64,000 nt of DNA from Arthrobacter sp. ov118 (GTDB lineage: Bacteria > Actinomycetota > Actinomycetes > Actinomycetales > Micrococcaceae): assembly GCF_900116495.1 (NCBI RefSeq), contig NZ_FPAY01000007.1:1-64000 (forward strand). The letters run 5' to 3'. Positions 32,355-40,790 of the stretch are shown piece by piece. Under the pieces are notes generated by a model. It was not told the DNA's origin. It worked only from the letters and a program-made list of their open reading frames with translations, and searched no databases. The position numbers were made by a program, and so were the translations under genes. How positions within the stretch are numbered: the stretch's first letter is position 1; the number at the start of each line of letters is the position of its first letter.

Positions 32355-35300
32355 GACCCCGCTGGCCGCGATGGGGGGCCCTGGAGGCGCCCGGTCCCGG
32401 CATTCCAGAGCTTCAGCACGCCATCGCCGCCGACAGAGGCGAGGGTGTGCCCGTCCGGGCTGAACGCCACGGCGTTCACCTCCGAGTTATGAGGTAGGGC
32501 CGGGCCGCGGGGTCGCATGGAGGGCACGTCCCAAAGTTGCGCAGTACCGTCCACACTGGCGGTGGCCATCACGCCACCAACAGCACTCATCGCGACGTCT
32601 TGGACGTAGTCCATGTGTCCGGGATACGCGCGGCTGACCGAATTGGTCTCGGCGACATCCCAGAGCCGCACCGCGCCGTCCCACCCTGCCGTGGCCAGTG
32701 CAGACCCGTCGGGACTGAAGGACACTCCCTCGACGTCTTGCGTGGAACCGAGGAGTGGCAGGCCTGCGGCCTGGCGGCTTGCCACCGTCCACAAGGTGAC
32801 GGTGTGGTCCGCATTCGATGAGGCGACGAGCCGACCGTCCGGGCTGAAGGCCAGACCGCGCACCTCCTCGCCGTGGCTCGCCAGCGGCCCGCCCAGAGCC
32901 TTGCCGGTACGGGCCTCCCACAGCCGCGTGTCTTTGCCAGTTCCGCCAGCGGCAAGGATCCGGCCATCCGGACTGAACGCGACCGCCAGGACCTTCTCGC
33001 CGTTCACGAACTCCTTCAGGAGTTTGCCGGACTCGGGGTCGTACGTCCGAACGATCCCGTCCTCTCCCGCCGCGGCCACCACTCCGGTCCGGCTGAACGC
33101 CACGCCGTACACCGCGCCGTCCGTGCCGGTCAGAGGGCTTCCGCGGAGACGGTGGGACGTGATGTCCCAAACCTTCACCTGGCCGTCACCACCTGCCGAC
33201 GCGAGGAAGCGGCCGTCGGGGCTGAATGCCACATCCCACACCCAGGCCCCATGCTCCAGAGCCGCACCTTCCGGGCGGCCGGTGCCCGGGTCCCAAATCC
33301 GGATGGTCCCTCCGCTGTCTCCGGCGGCGAGCAGGTGCCCTTCGGGACTGAATTCGACTCCCCACACTTCCGCCTTTCCCGGTAGCGTGTGACGCTCGTG
33401 GCCCGTCGCGGCGTCCCACAGGCGCACGGTCGTGTCGCCCCCGCCGGACGCCAGCAGCTTGCCGTCGGGGCTAAACGCCACGCCGTGCACCTGGCCGGTG
33501 TGTCCAAGGAGCATTTTGGAAGGGTGGGTGACACGCGCCAACGCCGTGATCAAGCCCGGTGCTGGCTCTGCGGATTCGGCACCGACACCGAGGCTGTGCA
33601 GTCCGGCGAGGATCGCGGTATGAGGCTGTGAGTCAACCAGCCGATCCGCTGCCGCCGCCAGTTGTCGGCTCAGCGCGAGATCGGCCTGTTTCTGTGCCTC
33701 TTGGTTCTGTTGCCACGCAATTGCACCCGCGCCGAGCGCGAGAACGAGGAAGACGGCGAGGCCGCCTACAAGGGTTCGCAGGCGCCGGTTCGACCGCTGC
33801 GCTGTCTGCAGCTCTCGCGCGGCAAGTTCGCGGCTTCTCTCGAGGAAACGGCGTTCGAGGGGGGTGAGGTCTCGCAGGCGATCCTCGGGCCAGCGGTCGA
33901 AAACGGCCAGCCGCCTGCCGCGCAGAAGAAAGGACTCGTCCGCGCCGGCCTGCTCCCAGTCCGCGGCGAGGCGATCGAGCTCCGATCGAAGCTGCAGCCA
34001 TTCCCGGGCCGCGTCAATCGCCGTGCGTAGCGGCGGCCACTGCCGCAGCAGCGCCTCGTGTGCCACGTCCACCGCGCCCTGCACACCGTCGTCTGCGCGG
34101 TGCCCGTCGTCGGTCGTTGTTGTGTCTGCCGCGCTGGTGAGCAGGCGTGCCTCGACGAACGTGTCGACGACGGTACGTTCGTCCGGCGCGAGGCTTCGGC
34201 GCTGCACCCGCCGCCGGGTGGGCTCACCGTGCTGCTCCACCGACACGAGTTTGAGCAAGGTGGGTAGGACCTTGGCGCCAAGCCCGCGCCGGGTTAATTC
34301 GTCGAGGATCTGGTCGGCGCGTCTCGTCAGGGCGCCGACGACGCCTCCGACAGTCTCGTAGTCGCTGCCGTCGATCCTGCCATCTACTCCAATACGCTCG
34401 TAAAGCACCCTGAGCGTGTAAGCCAGCAGCGGCAGCGCGTCGCCCTGCTCCGCATCCTGCGCAATTCGTTCGATAAGCCCGGGCTCGAAATCCACGCCGG
34501 CACGTTGCGCAGGCCCTGCAATGACTTGGGACAGCCGTGACCGGCTGAGCGGCTCCACCACCAGTGAGTCGTTCATCGCCTCGCAAAGTCCGGCCCGCCC
34601 AGGAGCGGTCGACAGAAACTCCGAGCGGACCGTCGCGACGACCCACAGCGGGGAGCGTTCTCGCGTCACAGCTCCCGCGAGCAGCTGCAGGAACGCTTCC
34701 TGCTCACGTGGCCCGGTGAGCGTCAGCAGTTCCTCCGCCTGATCGATGACCACGAGCACTTTCGGCCGCTCCGAGCCGGGGCTGCCGTTCAGTTCGGCGA
34801 GCTCTATGGCCAGGTCGAAGAGAGCCTTGGGGCCCTGCTCGAGGCGGGTCGCCAAATCGACGCGGGTGTACATGCCTCCGTGGACGCCGAAGCTGTCCGC
34901 CAGACAGGCGGCGAGTTGCTGCCTGGGATTTGAACCGGGTCGCAGTGGTGGCAGGATCACCCAACGCTGGTTGAGCCGCGCCATGCGGGGCAACAGTCCC
35001 GCGCGCATTAGCGAGGACTTGCCGCTGCCCGAGGGGCCAACGATCCCGATGAACCGGCCGGTTCCGCGTTGCAGCGTCGGTTGCAGCAGCTCGAGGAGCC
35101 TGCCGACCTCCGGACCACGGCCAAAGAAGACCGCGGCGTCCTCAGCCTCGAAGGGCCTCAGCCCCGGGTATGGGGCTCGATTGGGATCCCACGCGAACGA
35201 CTCAAACGGGTCGAGGCCGGCAGCCAGCAGGCCGCGCCGCAGGCGGCTCAGGGCGGGGTCTCCGTCGGCCAGATCAATCCATTGCACGTCGTCGAGCAGG

Positions 35301-35602
35301 TCGAGCCTCGCGCCTGGCTCCACACGGACGGGGATCACGGCCTTGCCCAGCGCCCGGGCCAGACTTACCTCCGCGAAGCACCATCGCGACGTGGTCGACG
35401 CCGCGCTGGCCAGAAAGACGACACCGTCGCATTTGCGCAGTTGGGCGTAGAGTTCGCGCTCCCAGTCCCGGCCTGCGCGGATGCCGTCGTCGGGGTCGAA
35501 GTCCACAAACAGGGCAACGTACCCCTCGGCTCTCAGCCAGTCGCGCACCTTCTCGGTAGGAACGCGGTCCCTCGAGCTGTGGCTCACGAAGAGCGACGTC
35601 AT
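32351..35602 (-). CDS. TIR-STAND NTPase-transmembrane-WD40 protein (N-terminal 1083 aa)
   Basis: Domains in order: TIR (residues 1-140; SLFVSHSSRDRVPTEKVRDW, candidate catalytic Glu78 in SRWCFAEVSLA); a STAND-type P-loop NTPase (about 145-600; Walker A GPSGSGKSS at 189-197, Walker B VLVVIDQAEE at 282-291); one membrane helix (611-629, LVGGLAVFLVLALGAGAIAW); then nine WD40 repeats from about 697 to the stop. Proteins of this design are sensors whose TIR domain can cleave NAD when activated, several acting in anti-phage defence; that role is inferred here. The frame ends just after repeat nine, and the sequence resumes in the -1 frame with five more repeats. It lies 46 bp downstream of a small membrane protein gene. 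Confidence 0.88.
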   Translation of the reverse strand: MTSLFVSHSSRDRVPTEKVRDWLRAEGYVALFVDFDPDDGIRAGRDWERELYAQLRKCDGVVFLASAASTTSRWCFAEVSLARALGKAVIPVRVEPGARLDLLDDVQWIDLADGDPALSRLRRGLLAAGLDPFESFAWDPNRAPYPGLRPFEAEDAAVFFGRGPEVGRLLELLQPTLQRGTGRFIGIVGPSGSGKSSLMRAGLLPRMARLNQRWVILPPLRPGSNPRQQLAACLADSFGVHGGMYTRVDLATRLEQGPKALFDLAIELAELNGSPGSERPKVLVVIDQAEELLTLTGPREQEAFLQLLAGAVTRERSPLWVVATVRSEFLSTAPGRAGLCEAMNDSLVVEPLSRSRLSQVIAGPAQRAGVDFEPGLIERIAQDAEQGDALPLLAYTLRVLYERIGVDGRIDGSDYETVGGVVGALTRRADQILDELTRRGLGAKVLPTLLKLVSVEQHGEPTRRRVQRRSLAPDERTVVDTFVEARLLTSAADTTTTDDGHRADDGVQGAVDVAHEALLRQWPPLRTAIDAAREWLQLRSELDRLAADWEQAGADESFLLRGRRLAVFDRWPEDRLRDLTPLERRFLERSRELAARELQTAQRSNRRLRTLVGGLAVFLVLALGAGAIAWQQNQEAQKQADLALSRQLAAAADRLVDSQPHTAILAGLHSLGVGAESAEPAPGLITALARVTHPSKMLLGHTGQVHGVAFSPDGKLLASGGGDTTVRLWDAATGHERHTLPGKAEVWGVEFSPEGHLLAAGDSGGTIRIWDPGTGRPEGAALEHGAWVWDVAFSPDGRFLASAGGDGQVKVWDITSHRLRGSPLTGTDGAVYGVAFSRTGVVAAAGEDGIVRTYDPESGKLLKEFVNGEKVLAVAFSPDGRILAAGGTGKDTRLWEARTGKALGGPLASHGEEVRGLAFSPDGRLVASSNADHTVTLWTVASRQAAGLPLLGSTQDVEGVSFSPDGSALATAGWDGAVRLWDVAETNSVSRAYPGHMDYVQDVAMSAVGGVMATASVDGTAQLWDVPSMRPRGPALPHNSEVNAVAFSPDGHTLASVGGDGVLKLWNAGTGRLQGPPSRPAGS
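32372..32378 (-). other. C6A slippery heptamer / homopolymer at the frame change
   Basis: Read on the coding strand the sequence is GGC CCC CCA TCG in the frame of the TIR gene. The heptamer C_CCC_CCA has the X_XXY_YYZ form used for -1 ribosomal slippage. Slipping here gives ...GPP-IAASGVLTDVAFSPDG..., which restores the WD40 repeat pattern. A missing C in the run (assembly error or true mutation) would explain the same data. Confidence 0.6.
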
Positions 35603-35648
35603 GGCTACCTCGGTGCCTGTATGGGGGCCGAACGCCGCTCCATCCGCG

Positions 35649-36281
35649 TCACTTGCGGGGTGGCAAGACGAATTCGATGCACTTCGGGCTGCTGGAATCG
35701 CAGTTCTCCGGGGAGATCACGTACACCATCTGGTTCAAGAAGAACTTATGGCTGGAATCGGAGCACTTATAGTCGCTTGGTCTAATGGTGCTTGGATCCT
35801 TTGGCGGCATCCGCTCGCAGGAGAACTCGTGGGGATTCACGACGCCGCCCCCGAGATAGTTGGAGCCCCGCGGTAGATAATCTTTGTTGTCGTCTTGGGG
35901 CTTCGTAGTGAGGGGTTCACTGAAGTTCTTACCCCGACAGTTGTAGGTTTCGTACTTGTCCGACCAGACACACGTAATCTTGCGCGGGGGCACCGTTCGA
36001 CCCGCTTCGAGGTTAAACTCATTTGCCACCACGGAGATCTTTGAGCCTTTCTTGTGATGGTTGGCGGACGCCGAGTCGGAGGTCGTCAACGCAACAAGAC
36101 CTGCCACCAAAATTGCGATCAGGGCCGTGATGAGCATGAAGAACGACCGTCCCCTTGCCGTGGGCCCTGGCTTGGTCTTCCCCCTCCCACGGTGAAACGT
36201 TTCATTCGGAGGGTTGGAAAGAGCGTCATGTCTGGGTGTGGGGGACTTGGCGGGGGCCGTTTCCACCGAAGAATCACGCAT
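35649..36281 (-). CDS. Single-pass membrane protein with cysteine-containing outer domain
   Basis: A 210-aa protein of no recognised family. It has a hydrophilic basic N-terminus (about 1-45), one membrane helix (about 48-66, FFMLITALIAILVAGLVALT) and a ~140-aa C-terminal domain outside the membrane. That domain has six Cys (in ITCVW, NCRG, FSCER, KCSD, ENCD, KCIEF), probably disulfide-bonded. ATG at 36281 has GGAGCAAGAG upstream. It ends 46 bp before the TIR-NTPase-WD40 gene on the same strand, so the two are probably co-transcribed. By eye the gene is less GC-rich than most of the window. Confidence 0.7.
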   Translation of the reverse strand: MRDSSVETAPAKSPTPRHDALSNPPNETFHRGRGKTKPGPTARGRSFFMLITALIAILVAGLVALTTSDSASANHHKKGSKISVVANEFNLEAGRTVPPRKITCVWSDKYETYNCRGKNFSEPLTTKPQDDNKDYLPRGSNYLGGGVVNPHEFSCERMPPKDPSTIRPSDYKCSDSSHKFFLNQMVYVISPENCDSSSPKCIEFVLPPRK

Positions 36282-36295
36282 CTCTTGCTCCAATC

Positions 36296-36346
36296 TGAGG
36301 AGTTACCTTCTGAGGGGTTACATAAGGCGCCTTTAGCGTGACGCTA
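36296..36346. promoter_or_regulatory. Direct repeats and a palindrome in the defence-region divergent promoter
   Basis: TGAGGAGTTAC (36296-36306) and TGAGGGGTTAC (36311-36321) are direct repeats with a 15-bp period, just upstream of the minus-strand membrane-protein gene. TAGCGTGACGCTA (36334-36346) is a perfect 13-nt palindrome. They lie in the 320-bp gap between divergent genes starting at 36281 and 36602 and are candidate operator sites. Confidence 0.4.
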
Positions 36347-36601
36347 TCGGACCGACGTTATTCCAGCGTTACACCTGAGGCCTTTTCCAGCACTGCAGAA
36401 TTGAGCAGCCCGGCCCAGGGGAGCGATCAAGAAAGGCGTTGTTGTCCAGTAAAGTGGGCAGGCCTTAGACTCCTGTCACACGCGGTGGTGCCCGCCACAC
36501 AAAGTCTTCGCCGGACAGGCCTCCACCCGCCATGGCCGCCATATTCAGCAGGAACAGGCCCGGGATTCTCACAACTGGGAAACTTCAGTCAGGAGCCTGA
36601 C
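36347..36601. other. Non-coding region upstream of the DUF4231 gene
   Basis: An in-frame extension of the DUF4231 gene is open back to 36338, but its codon use and composition look random and the GTG at 36602 has the ribosome binding site. The stretch probably holds the plus-strand promoter; no clear -35/-10 pair was found. Confidence 0.4.
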
Positions 36602-37102
36602 GTGGATCAAAAAGATGTCGCGTCCGAGAAGACCGAATGGGCAAAGATGCAAGGATCCCTGCCACAGCCCATCGATCCCGCTGCGACAGGCCTGGTTTGG
36701 CGAGAATTTTGTGCCCAGTTCCAATGGTATGACCATGCGGCCACTCGAAACCGCAGGGCATACCAAATCCTCAAATTCCTGGCACTCGGCGCAGGGGCCG
36801 CTGTAACAGTGCTGGCCGCCCTGGGTGCTCCGGCACCCATCACCGCCAGCTTTGGGGCCGCCATTGTTGTCATCGAGAGCGGCCAGCAGATCGGGCAGTT
36901 CCATCCCAATTGGATTAACTACAGGACCAGTGCCGAAACGATGCGCCAACACGGCTTCTTTTATGCCGCCGGCGTGGCCCCTTACAACGATCCGCACACC
37001 CGCTGTGACCGCTTGGCCCAGGTCATGCGCAAGACCATCACCGCCGAAAGCGGCACGTGGGCGGACACTGTGCGGAAGACGATTCGAAATGGCGAACAAT
37101 GA
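36602..37102 (+). CDS. DUF4231 (SLATT-like) two-helix membrane protein
   Basis: A 166-aa protein with the DUF4231 pattern: an N-terminal amphipathic segment (VWREFCAQFQWYDHAATRNR), two adjacent membrane helices (about 62-100, FLALGAGAAVTVLAALGAP and ITASFGAAIVVIESG), then a helical cytoplasmic part (WINYRTSAETMRQHGFFYAA, CDRLAQVMRKTITAESGTW). SLATT/DUF4231 proteins are proposed pore-forming effectors in nucleotide-signalling defence systems. The start is GTG at 36602 with CAGGAG. It is divergent from the TIR-NTPase-WD40 operon. Confidence 0.8.
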   Translation: MDQKDVASEKTEWAKMQGSLPQPIDPAATGLVWREFCAQFQWYDHAATRNRRAYQILKFLALGAGAAVTVLAALGAPAPITASFGAAIVVIESGQQIGQFHPNWINYRTSAETMRQHGFFYAAGVAPYNDPHTRCDRLAQVMRKTITAESGTWADTVRKTIRNGEQ

Positions 37103-37245
37103 AGCACCGGTATGCCATGGACCGGACAGGGGAGCTGCTCACATCAATGCGAATGTTCCGTCCCGACCGAGCAGGAATAGAGAAGCCGGGCCGCAGCGCT
37201 GGACGTAGGGTGAAATGCGCGATGAATCACTATCCAGGAGGGCGT

Positions 37246-37707
37246 ATGCCATACACCGTAGATTTCCAGAACGTATCCACCGTCGGGCTGGAATCGTCCC
37301 CAGTGGCGGAGGCGCTAGCAGGATTGCGCGCCAACGAGGCGCGCTATTACAAGAACAAGTACGACCACGCTCTCACGGTCATGCCTGCAAGTGAGGAGCC
37401 GGAGACGCTCGACTGGGTAAACCGTGTCCTCAGCGAGCGCAACATCGTCATTTCAGCCCGTCCGTTGGAAGTCACTTCCTTCGAAGCGGACGGTTTTCGG
37501 ATGGCTTACGTGTTCTACGAGTCCGGCCTGTCTGTAAACGTGATGTACGGCATCGAGGACGGGGCGAAGCGTGCAGTGGGGTTCAAGCTCTCAGAGGGCA
37601 TGGAAGTTCCCGATGAGCTGGCGTCCAGCTTCAAGTTCGCGCGTCAGAAGTCGAAGCTCGCCGGGGTCATCCGCGGCTCCTACTTCGTGATCAAGGGCGA
37701 GTACTGA
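37246..37707 (+). CDS. Protein of unknown family next to DUF4231
   Basis: A 153-aa soluble protein starting at ATG 37246 with a strong GGAGGGCGT. No motif is recognised. It has an N-terminal beta-like segment (YTVDFQNVSTVGLESSPVAE), a charged helix (EALAGLRANEARYYKNKYDH), and a C-terminal half rich in beta-prone and aromatic residues, ending KLAGVIRGSYFVIKGEY. It is 143 bp downstream of the DUF4231 gene on the same strand and may be its partner. No terminator is visible between them. Confidence 0.6.
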   Translation: MPYTVDFQNVSTVGLESSPVAEALAGLRANEARYYKNKYDHALTVMPASEEPETLDWVNRVLSERNIVISARPLEVTSFEADGFRMAYVFYESGLSVNVMYGIEDGAKRAVGFKLSEGMEVPDELASSFKFARQKSKLAGVIRGSYFVIKGEY

Positions 37708-38130
37708 GCTTGGGGTGAAAGGCAGACATGTTGCCACCTCGCATGAGCCTGCGGACACGGCTACGAGGGCCCCTGGCGGTACGGTGAGTTCATGAGCGGC
37801 CATGAAGGGGACGTCCCGTGGGGTGACGTGCAAACAGCCGGGCCCTCCGCATCCTGGGCGGAGCTGCCCGAGAATGGCTGGGGAGCGCTCATGGGATGGT
37901 CGGCAGGCCACGGCAACCTGGGCCGCCACCGGGGGAGGCTGCGGGCTGTGCCATGGTCAAGATCCTTCGATGGTTGCTAATCCGTCCCAAGGAAGCGTTG
38001 CCGGTGGCCTCTTGGAGTAGCCCTCCATTTGTCGGAGCCTCTGGATGGCTCCCCCTGCTTCCGCATGATTCAGTGCGGCGGCTGCCTTCAGAGCCTTGGG
38101 GAATGCCGGTTTTCCGAGGAGCACCTGAAC
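37708..38130. other. Gene-poor gap
   Basis: About 420 bp between the unknown gene and the membrane protein ending at 38131. A 62-codon frame from ATG 37792 has a TACGGT box 6 nt upstream but an unconvincing, Gly/Trp-rich product, and it is not listed as a gene. No hairpin or repeat was seen. Confidence 0.4.
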
Positions 38131-38769
38131 CTAGCCTGAAATCACGCCTGTTGCCGGTCCCCGGGCCGCGGTCCCGTCGGCCGTTTCGTGAGGGACGTTC
38201 CGGAGCATCCAGGAGGCAAACCAGATGATAGCCGCGGCCAGACCGACCAGTCCCAGCTGCAGCACCGTCTCTGGAAAGACCGTCCGCAAGGCGATGGGAA
38301 TGGCACTCGCGGTGTAAAGGAGGACCGCTCCCTTAGGCACGCTTGAGTCGCGCCAAAGCGCCACCATGAAAACCACCGTGCCGAGCAGGAACAGCACTGA
38401 TACCGCTGTCAGGGCGATACCGAGCGGGCCCGCACGCAACGCCATGATTACACCCGGATCAACGTAGGGAAAGACAAGGTTGAGAACAAACTCGACCCCG
38501 ACGAGGCCAGCCAGCGAAATTACCGTCAGCGCGGCACCCGAGGCGCCCAGCGCCCCGGTTTTGCGGGAGGTCACCAAATAGATTCCGATTACCAACCCGA
38601 TAGCGGCCATTTGGGCAACCGGTGCGGCCAGCTGCGTGAAGGGCGACGTCGGGATGACCCCAGCCCGCTTGGCCGCGTTCACCACCAATATGGCTCCTGA
38701 GAGAAATCCGGCGAACGCGGAGACCTTGATCAGCACGGTGGGTAGGAATACCTGGATTTTCGAGGACAT
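38131..38769 (-). CDS. Membrane protein of unknown function
   Basis: A 212-aa hydrophobic protein with about six helices (VSAFAGFLSGAILVVNAAKR, APVAQMAAIGLVIGIYLVTS, ALTVISLAGLVGVEFVLNLV, AVSVLFLLGTVVFMVALW, YTASAIPIALRTVF, LGLVGLAAAIIWFASWMLRN). No family is recognised. ATG at 38769 has only a weak AGAGCC. It is the last gene of a minus-strand set with DUF2306 and DUF4389 proteins (44 and 112 bp gaps), probably controlled by the TetR operators upstream of 40560. Confidence 0.65.
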   Translation of the reverse strand: MSSKIQVFLPTVLIKVSAFAGFLSGAILVVNAAKRAGVIPTSPFTQLAAPVAQMAAIGLVIGIYLVTSRKTGALGASGAALTVISLAGLVGVEFVLNLVFPYVDPGVIMALRAGPLGIALTAVSVLFLLGTVVFMVALWRDSSVPKGAVLLYTASAIPIALRTVFPETVLQLGLVGLAAAIIWFASWMLRNVPHETADGTAARGPATGVISG

Positions 38770-38813
38770 TTGAGGCTCTTGTCTGTGTGGGTAATGCGAG
38801 AGATAACGAGTGT

Positions 38814-39518
38814 TCAATGTGCCTGAGCGGGGCGGGCGGAAGGGTGCGAGGTTCGCACGGGTCCTTGGGCGCGCCGGTAGATGAAGTATTCGGCCACCGC
38901 CAGGCTGATCACCCATGAAGCCCCTATCAGTAGCGCACGGGTAAGCTCGTCTACCGGTCCTACCAATAGAACCCAGGGAATAGTCACTACAACGATGGTT
39001 CCCTGGGCAACGCCGATGGCGTACGCCCGGGACATCCACTCACTGTGACGGACGTAGTTCCGGCGCCGTACAGCGATGAATCCCAGGACAAGGCTCGCCA
39101 CCATGGCTGAGCCAAAGACCAGTCGAAGGACGAGAAGAAGCGTCCCGTCCAGGGGCGGGAGGTCGTAGAAGACCGCCATCCAAAGGCCGGACAGGGCGGC
39201 GAGCAGGCCGGCGGGGACGAGAATGCGCCCGGCGATGCGGTGCCAGCTGGGCCCGCCGCGCTTGCCCCGGCGAAGCGAGGGAGCGAACTGCAATGCCCCG
39301 AGCAGCAGGTACACGGTGACAGCGGGTATGTGGATGAGCACGGGGGTGGGCGAATCGAAGAACCGCGCGTTCTCCGGTGATATTTCACCTCCCGTCAGGT
39401 CGGCCAGGCGCACCGCACCGGCGATCACCGGGACGAGGCTGAGGAAGATCAGGGCGGCGGGCACGATCCACCGGACCCGGGGCTTTGGCCGGGGGCGGGG
39501 AATGGTTGCGGGTGTCAT
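38814..39518 (-). CDS. DUF2306 membrane protein
   Basis: A 234-aa protein with about seven helices and the DUF2306 signature: LIHIPAVTVYLLLGALQFAP, a Trp-His pair in GPSWHRIAGRILVPAGLLAA, LSGLWMAVFYDLPP, RRRNYVRHSEWMSRAYAIGV and GASWVISLAVAEYFI. Conserved His residues suggest heme or metal binding, but the function of the family is not established. ATG at 39518 follows GAGAGCG. It is the middle gene of the three-gene membrane operon. Confidence 0.82.
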   Translation of the reverse strand: MTPATIPRPRPKPRVRWIVPAALIFLSLVPVIAGAVRLADLTGGEISPENARFFDSPTPVLIHIPAVTVYLLLGALQFAPSLRRGKRGGPSWHRIAGRILVPAGLLAALSGLWMAVFYDLPPLDGTLLLVLRLVFGSAMVASLVLGFIAVRRRNYVRHSEWMSRAYAIGVAQGTIVVVTIPWVLLVGPVDELTRALLIGASWVISLAVAEYFIYRRAQGPVRTSHPSARPAQAH

Positions 39519-39630
39519 GATTTCGCTCTCTGGTCGATGCGCTCTCACGCACCCGCCGGGCTGGATTAGTCCAGGAACCCGGAGTCTTTGCTCGGGCAAG
39601 AAGCCCGGTGGGCCGTGGCGGCCGTCGGCA

Positions 39631-40560
39631 TCACGCAGTCGTGAGCGTTGCTGCCGGGTTCAGTGGAGGATCGAGCGGGCCTTGGTCGAGCCGGAATGGC
39701 GGGTACTTGTCGCTCATCAGGGCCGCATACGTGATGGTGCGAAGGGACCAGCGGTTGATGCCCATAAGCAGGTCGAAGATTCCGAGACGGTAGACACCGG
39801 TGAAGAGCAGGATGACTCCTGCGATGCACACCAGCAAGCTGAGCAGTGAGATGCTCGTCGTTGATGAGGATGTCAGGCTTCCGGTGAGGGCGGCGACTAT
39901 GAGCAGCTGGGGCAAGGCGAACAGCCAGGACTTGAACAGCACCTTCCAATGGGAGAGCTTCACTGGGTAGGCAACGTCGAACTCCGCGGGATAGTCGCTG
40001 CGGGCCAGTGTGAAGGGCGGATAGTGGTCTGTCCCAAGAACGCCGTATGCGTAAAATGCCACCCGCCAGTTCCAACGGAGGACTCCCACCGAGAATTGGA
40101 AGAGCGACGCCGGATAGCGGCCGGTGAACAGAATCGTAAATCCCGCGGCCACTGTCACAACGAGGAACGCGATCCACAGCAGGGCCAGGATGATGTAGTG
40201 GGGGATGACGAGGATCCACTTGACCAGCCAGAGCCACCGTGACAGGCCTGGGTCAAGATGCCCGGTGAGTTGTGCTGGCTCGTTTCCGACCCGGTCGGCT
40301 TCCTGTGAAGCCCCGGGCGCGATGCCTCTTCCCAGGCCTGCAGCTCCGACGATGATCAAGACCACGGCGGCCCCAATAACGACCCATGCGGTAGCGGGAG
40401 CGTCCACGCCCCACGGAAGGGAACGGTAGGCCGACAGCATACCCACCGTGGCGAGTCCGAAGAGGACGCCCACCACAACGAGGGCCATGGGCAGCGCGGA
40501 CATTCTGGCTGTAGGCGAGTCAGGTCCCCGGGGAGAACGGCCGGGCGTTGACGTTGACAT
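39631..40560 (-). CDS. DUF4389 membrane protein
   Basis: A 309-aa protein with an N-terminal helix pair (ALPMALVVVGVLFGLATVGM; WVVIGAAVVLIIVGAAGLG) followed by two similar DUF4389 segments (WLWLVKWILVIPHYIILALL, RYPASLFQFSVGVLRWNWRV; WKVLFKSWLFALPQLLIVAA, YRLGIFDLLMGINRWSLRTI). The WxWR/NRWSLR and YPP elements recur, indicating an internal repeat. Its function is unknown. ATG at 40560 has GGAAAGAAG. Two TetR-type palindromes lie 78-115 bp upstream, so this operon is likely repressed by the neighbouring TetR protein. Confidence 0.82.
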   Translation of the reverse strand: MSTSTPGRSPRGPDSPTARMSALPMALVVVGVLFGLATVGMLSAYRSLPWGVDAPATAWVVIGAAVVLIIVGAAGLGRGIAPGASQEADRVGNEPAQLTGHLDPGLSRWLWLVKWILVIPHYIILALLWIAFLVVTVAAGFTILFTGRYPASLFQFSVGVLRWNWRVAFYAYGVLGTDHYPPFTLARSDYPAEFDVAYPVKLSHWKVLFKSWLFALPQLLIVAALTGSLTSSSTTSISLLSLLVCIAGVILLFTGVYRLGIFDLLMGINRWSLRTITYAALMSDKYPPFRLDQGPLDPPLNPAATLTTA

Positions 40561-40637
40561 GGCTTTCTTCTTTCCTGAAGGGCCGAGGGCTGGAGTGCCA
40601 AGGGTCGGCCGGGCCCAGGGGCCCCCACAGCACCCTT

Positions 40638-40675
40638 TCGTACGACGTACGGCCAAGTTAGCGTACATCGTACGA
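40638..40675. promoter_or_regulatory. TetR operator pair upstream of the DUF4389 operon
   Basis: Two 15-bp sites, TCGTACGACGTACGG (40638-40652) and GCGTACATCGTACGA (40661-40675), each differ by one base from TCGTAC-N3-GTACGA. Their centres are 23 bp apart. The same pair with the same spacing occurs in the tetR/oxidoreductase intergenic region at 41523-41560. Confidence 0.85.
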
Positions 40676-40790
40676 ATAAGCGATAGGCGGAGGCCTCTAG
40701 ACGGGTAGCGACGGGACGTTCTCCCTTGCCGGCGGAGGGGCAGACCCTGCGCCTATTGCGCCTACTGAGGTTGACGGGCGGGAGTTCCGC

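Noticed and set aside
31605..33530. Regularly repeated DNA resembling a repeat array
   Set aside because: The periodicity of about 126 bp comes from the WD40 repeats of the receptor gene; units are diverged and coding, with no CRISPR-type short identical repeats or spacers.
37792..37980. 62-codon frame with a -10-like box 6 nt before its ATG
   Set aside because: The product (Gly/Trp-rich, no hydrophobic core) and codon use are not convincing, and the downstream sequence is random; described only as part of the gap.
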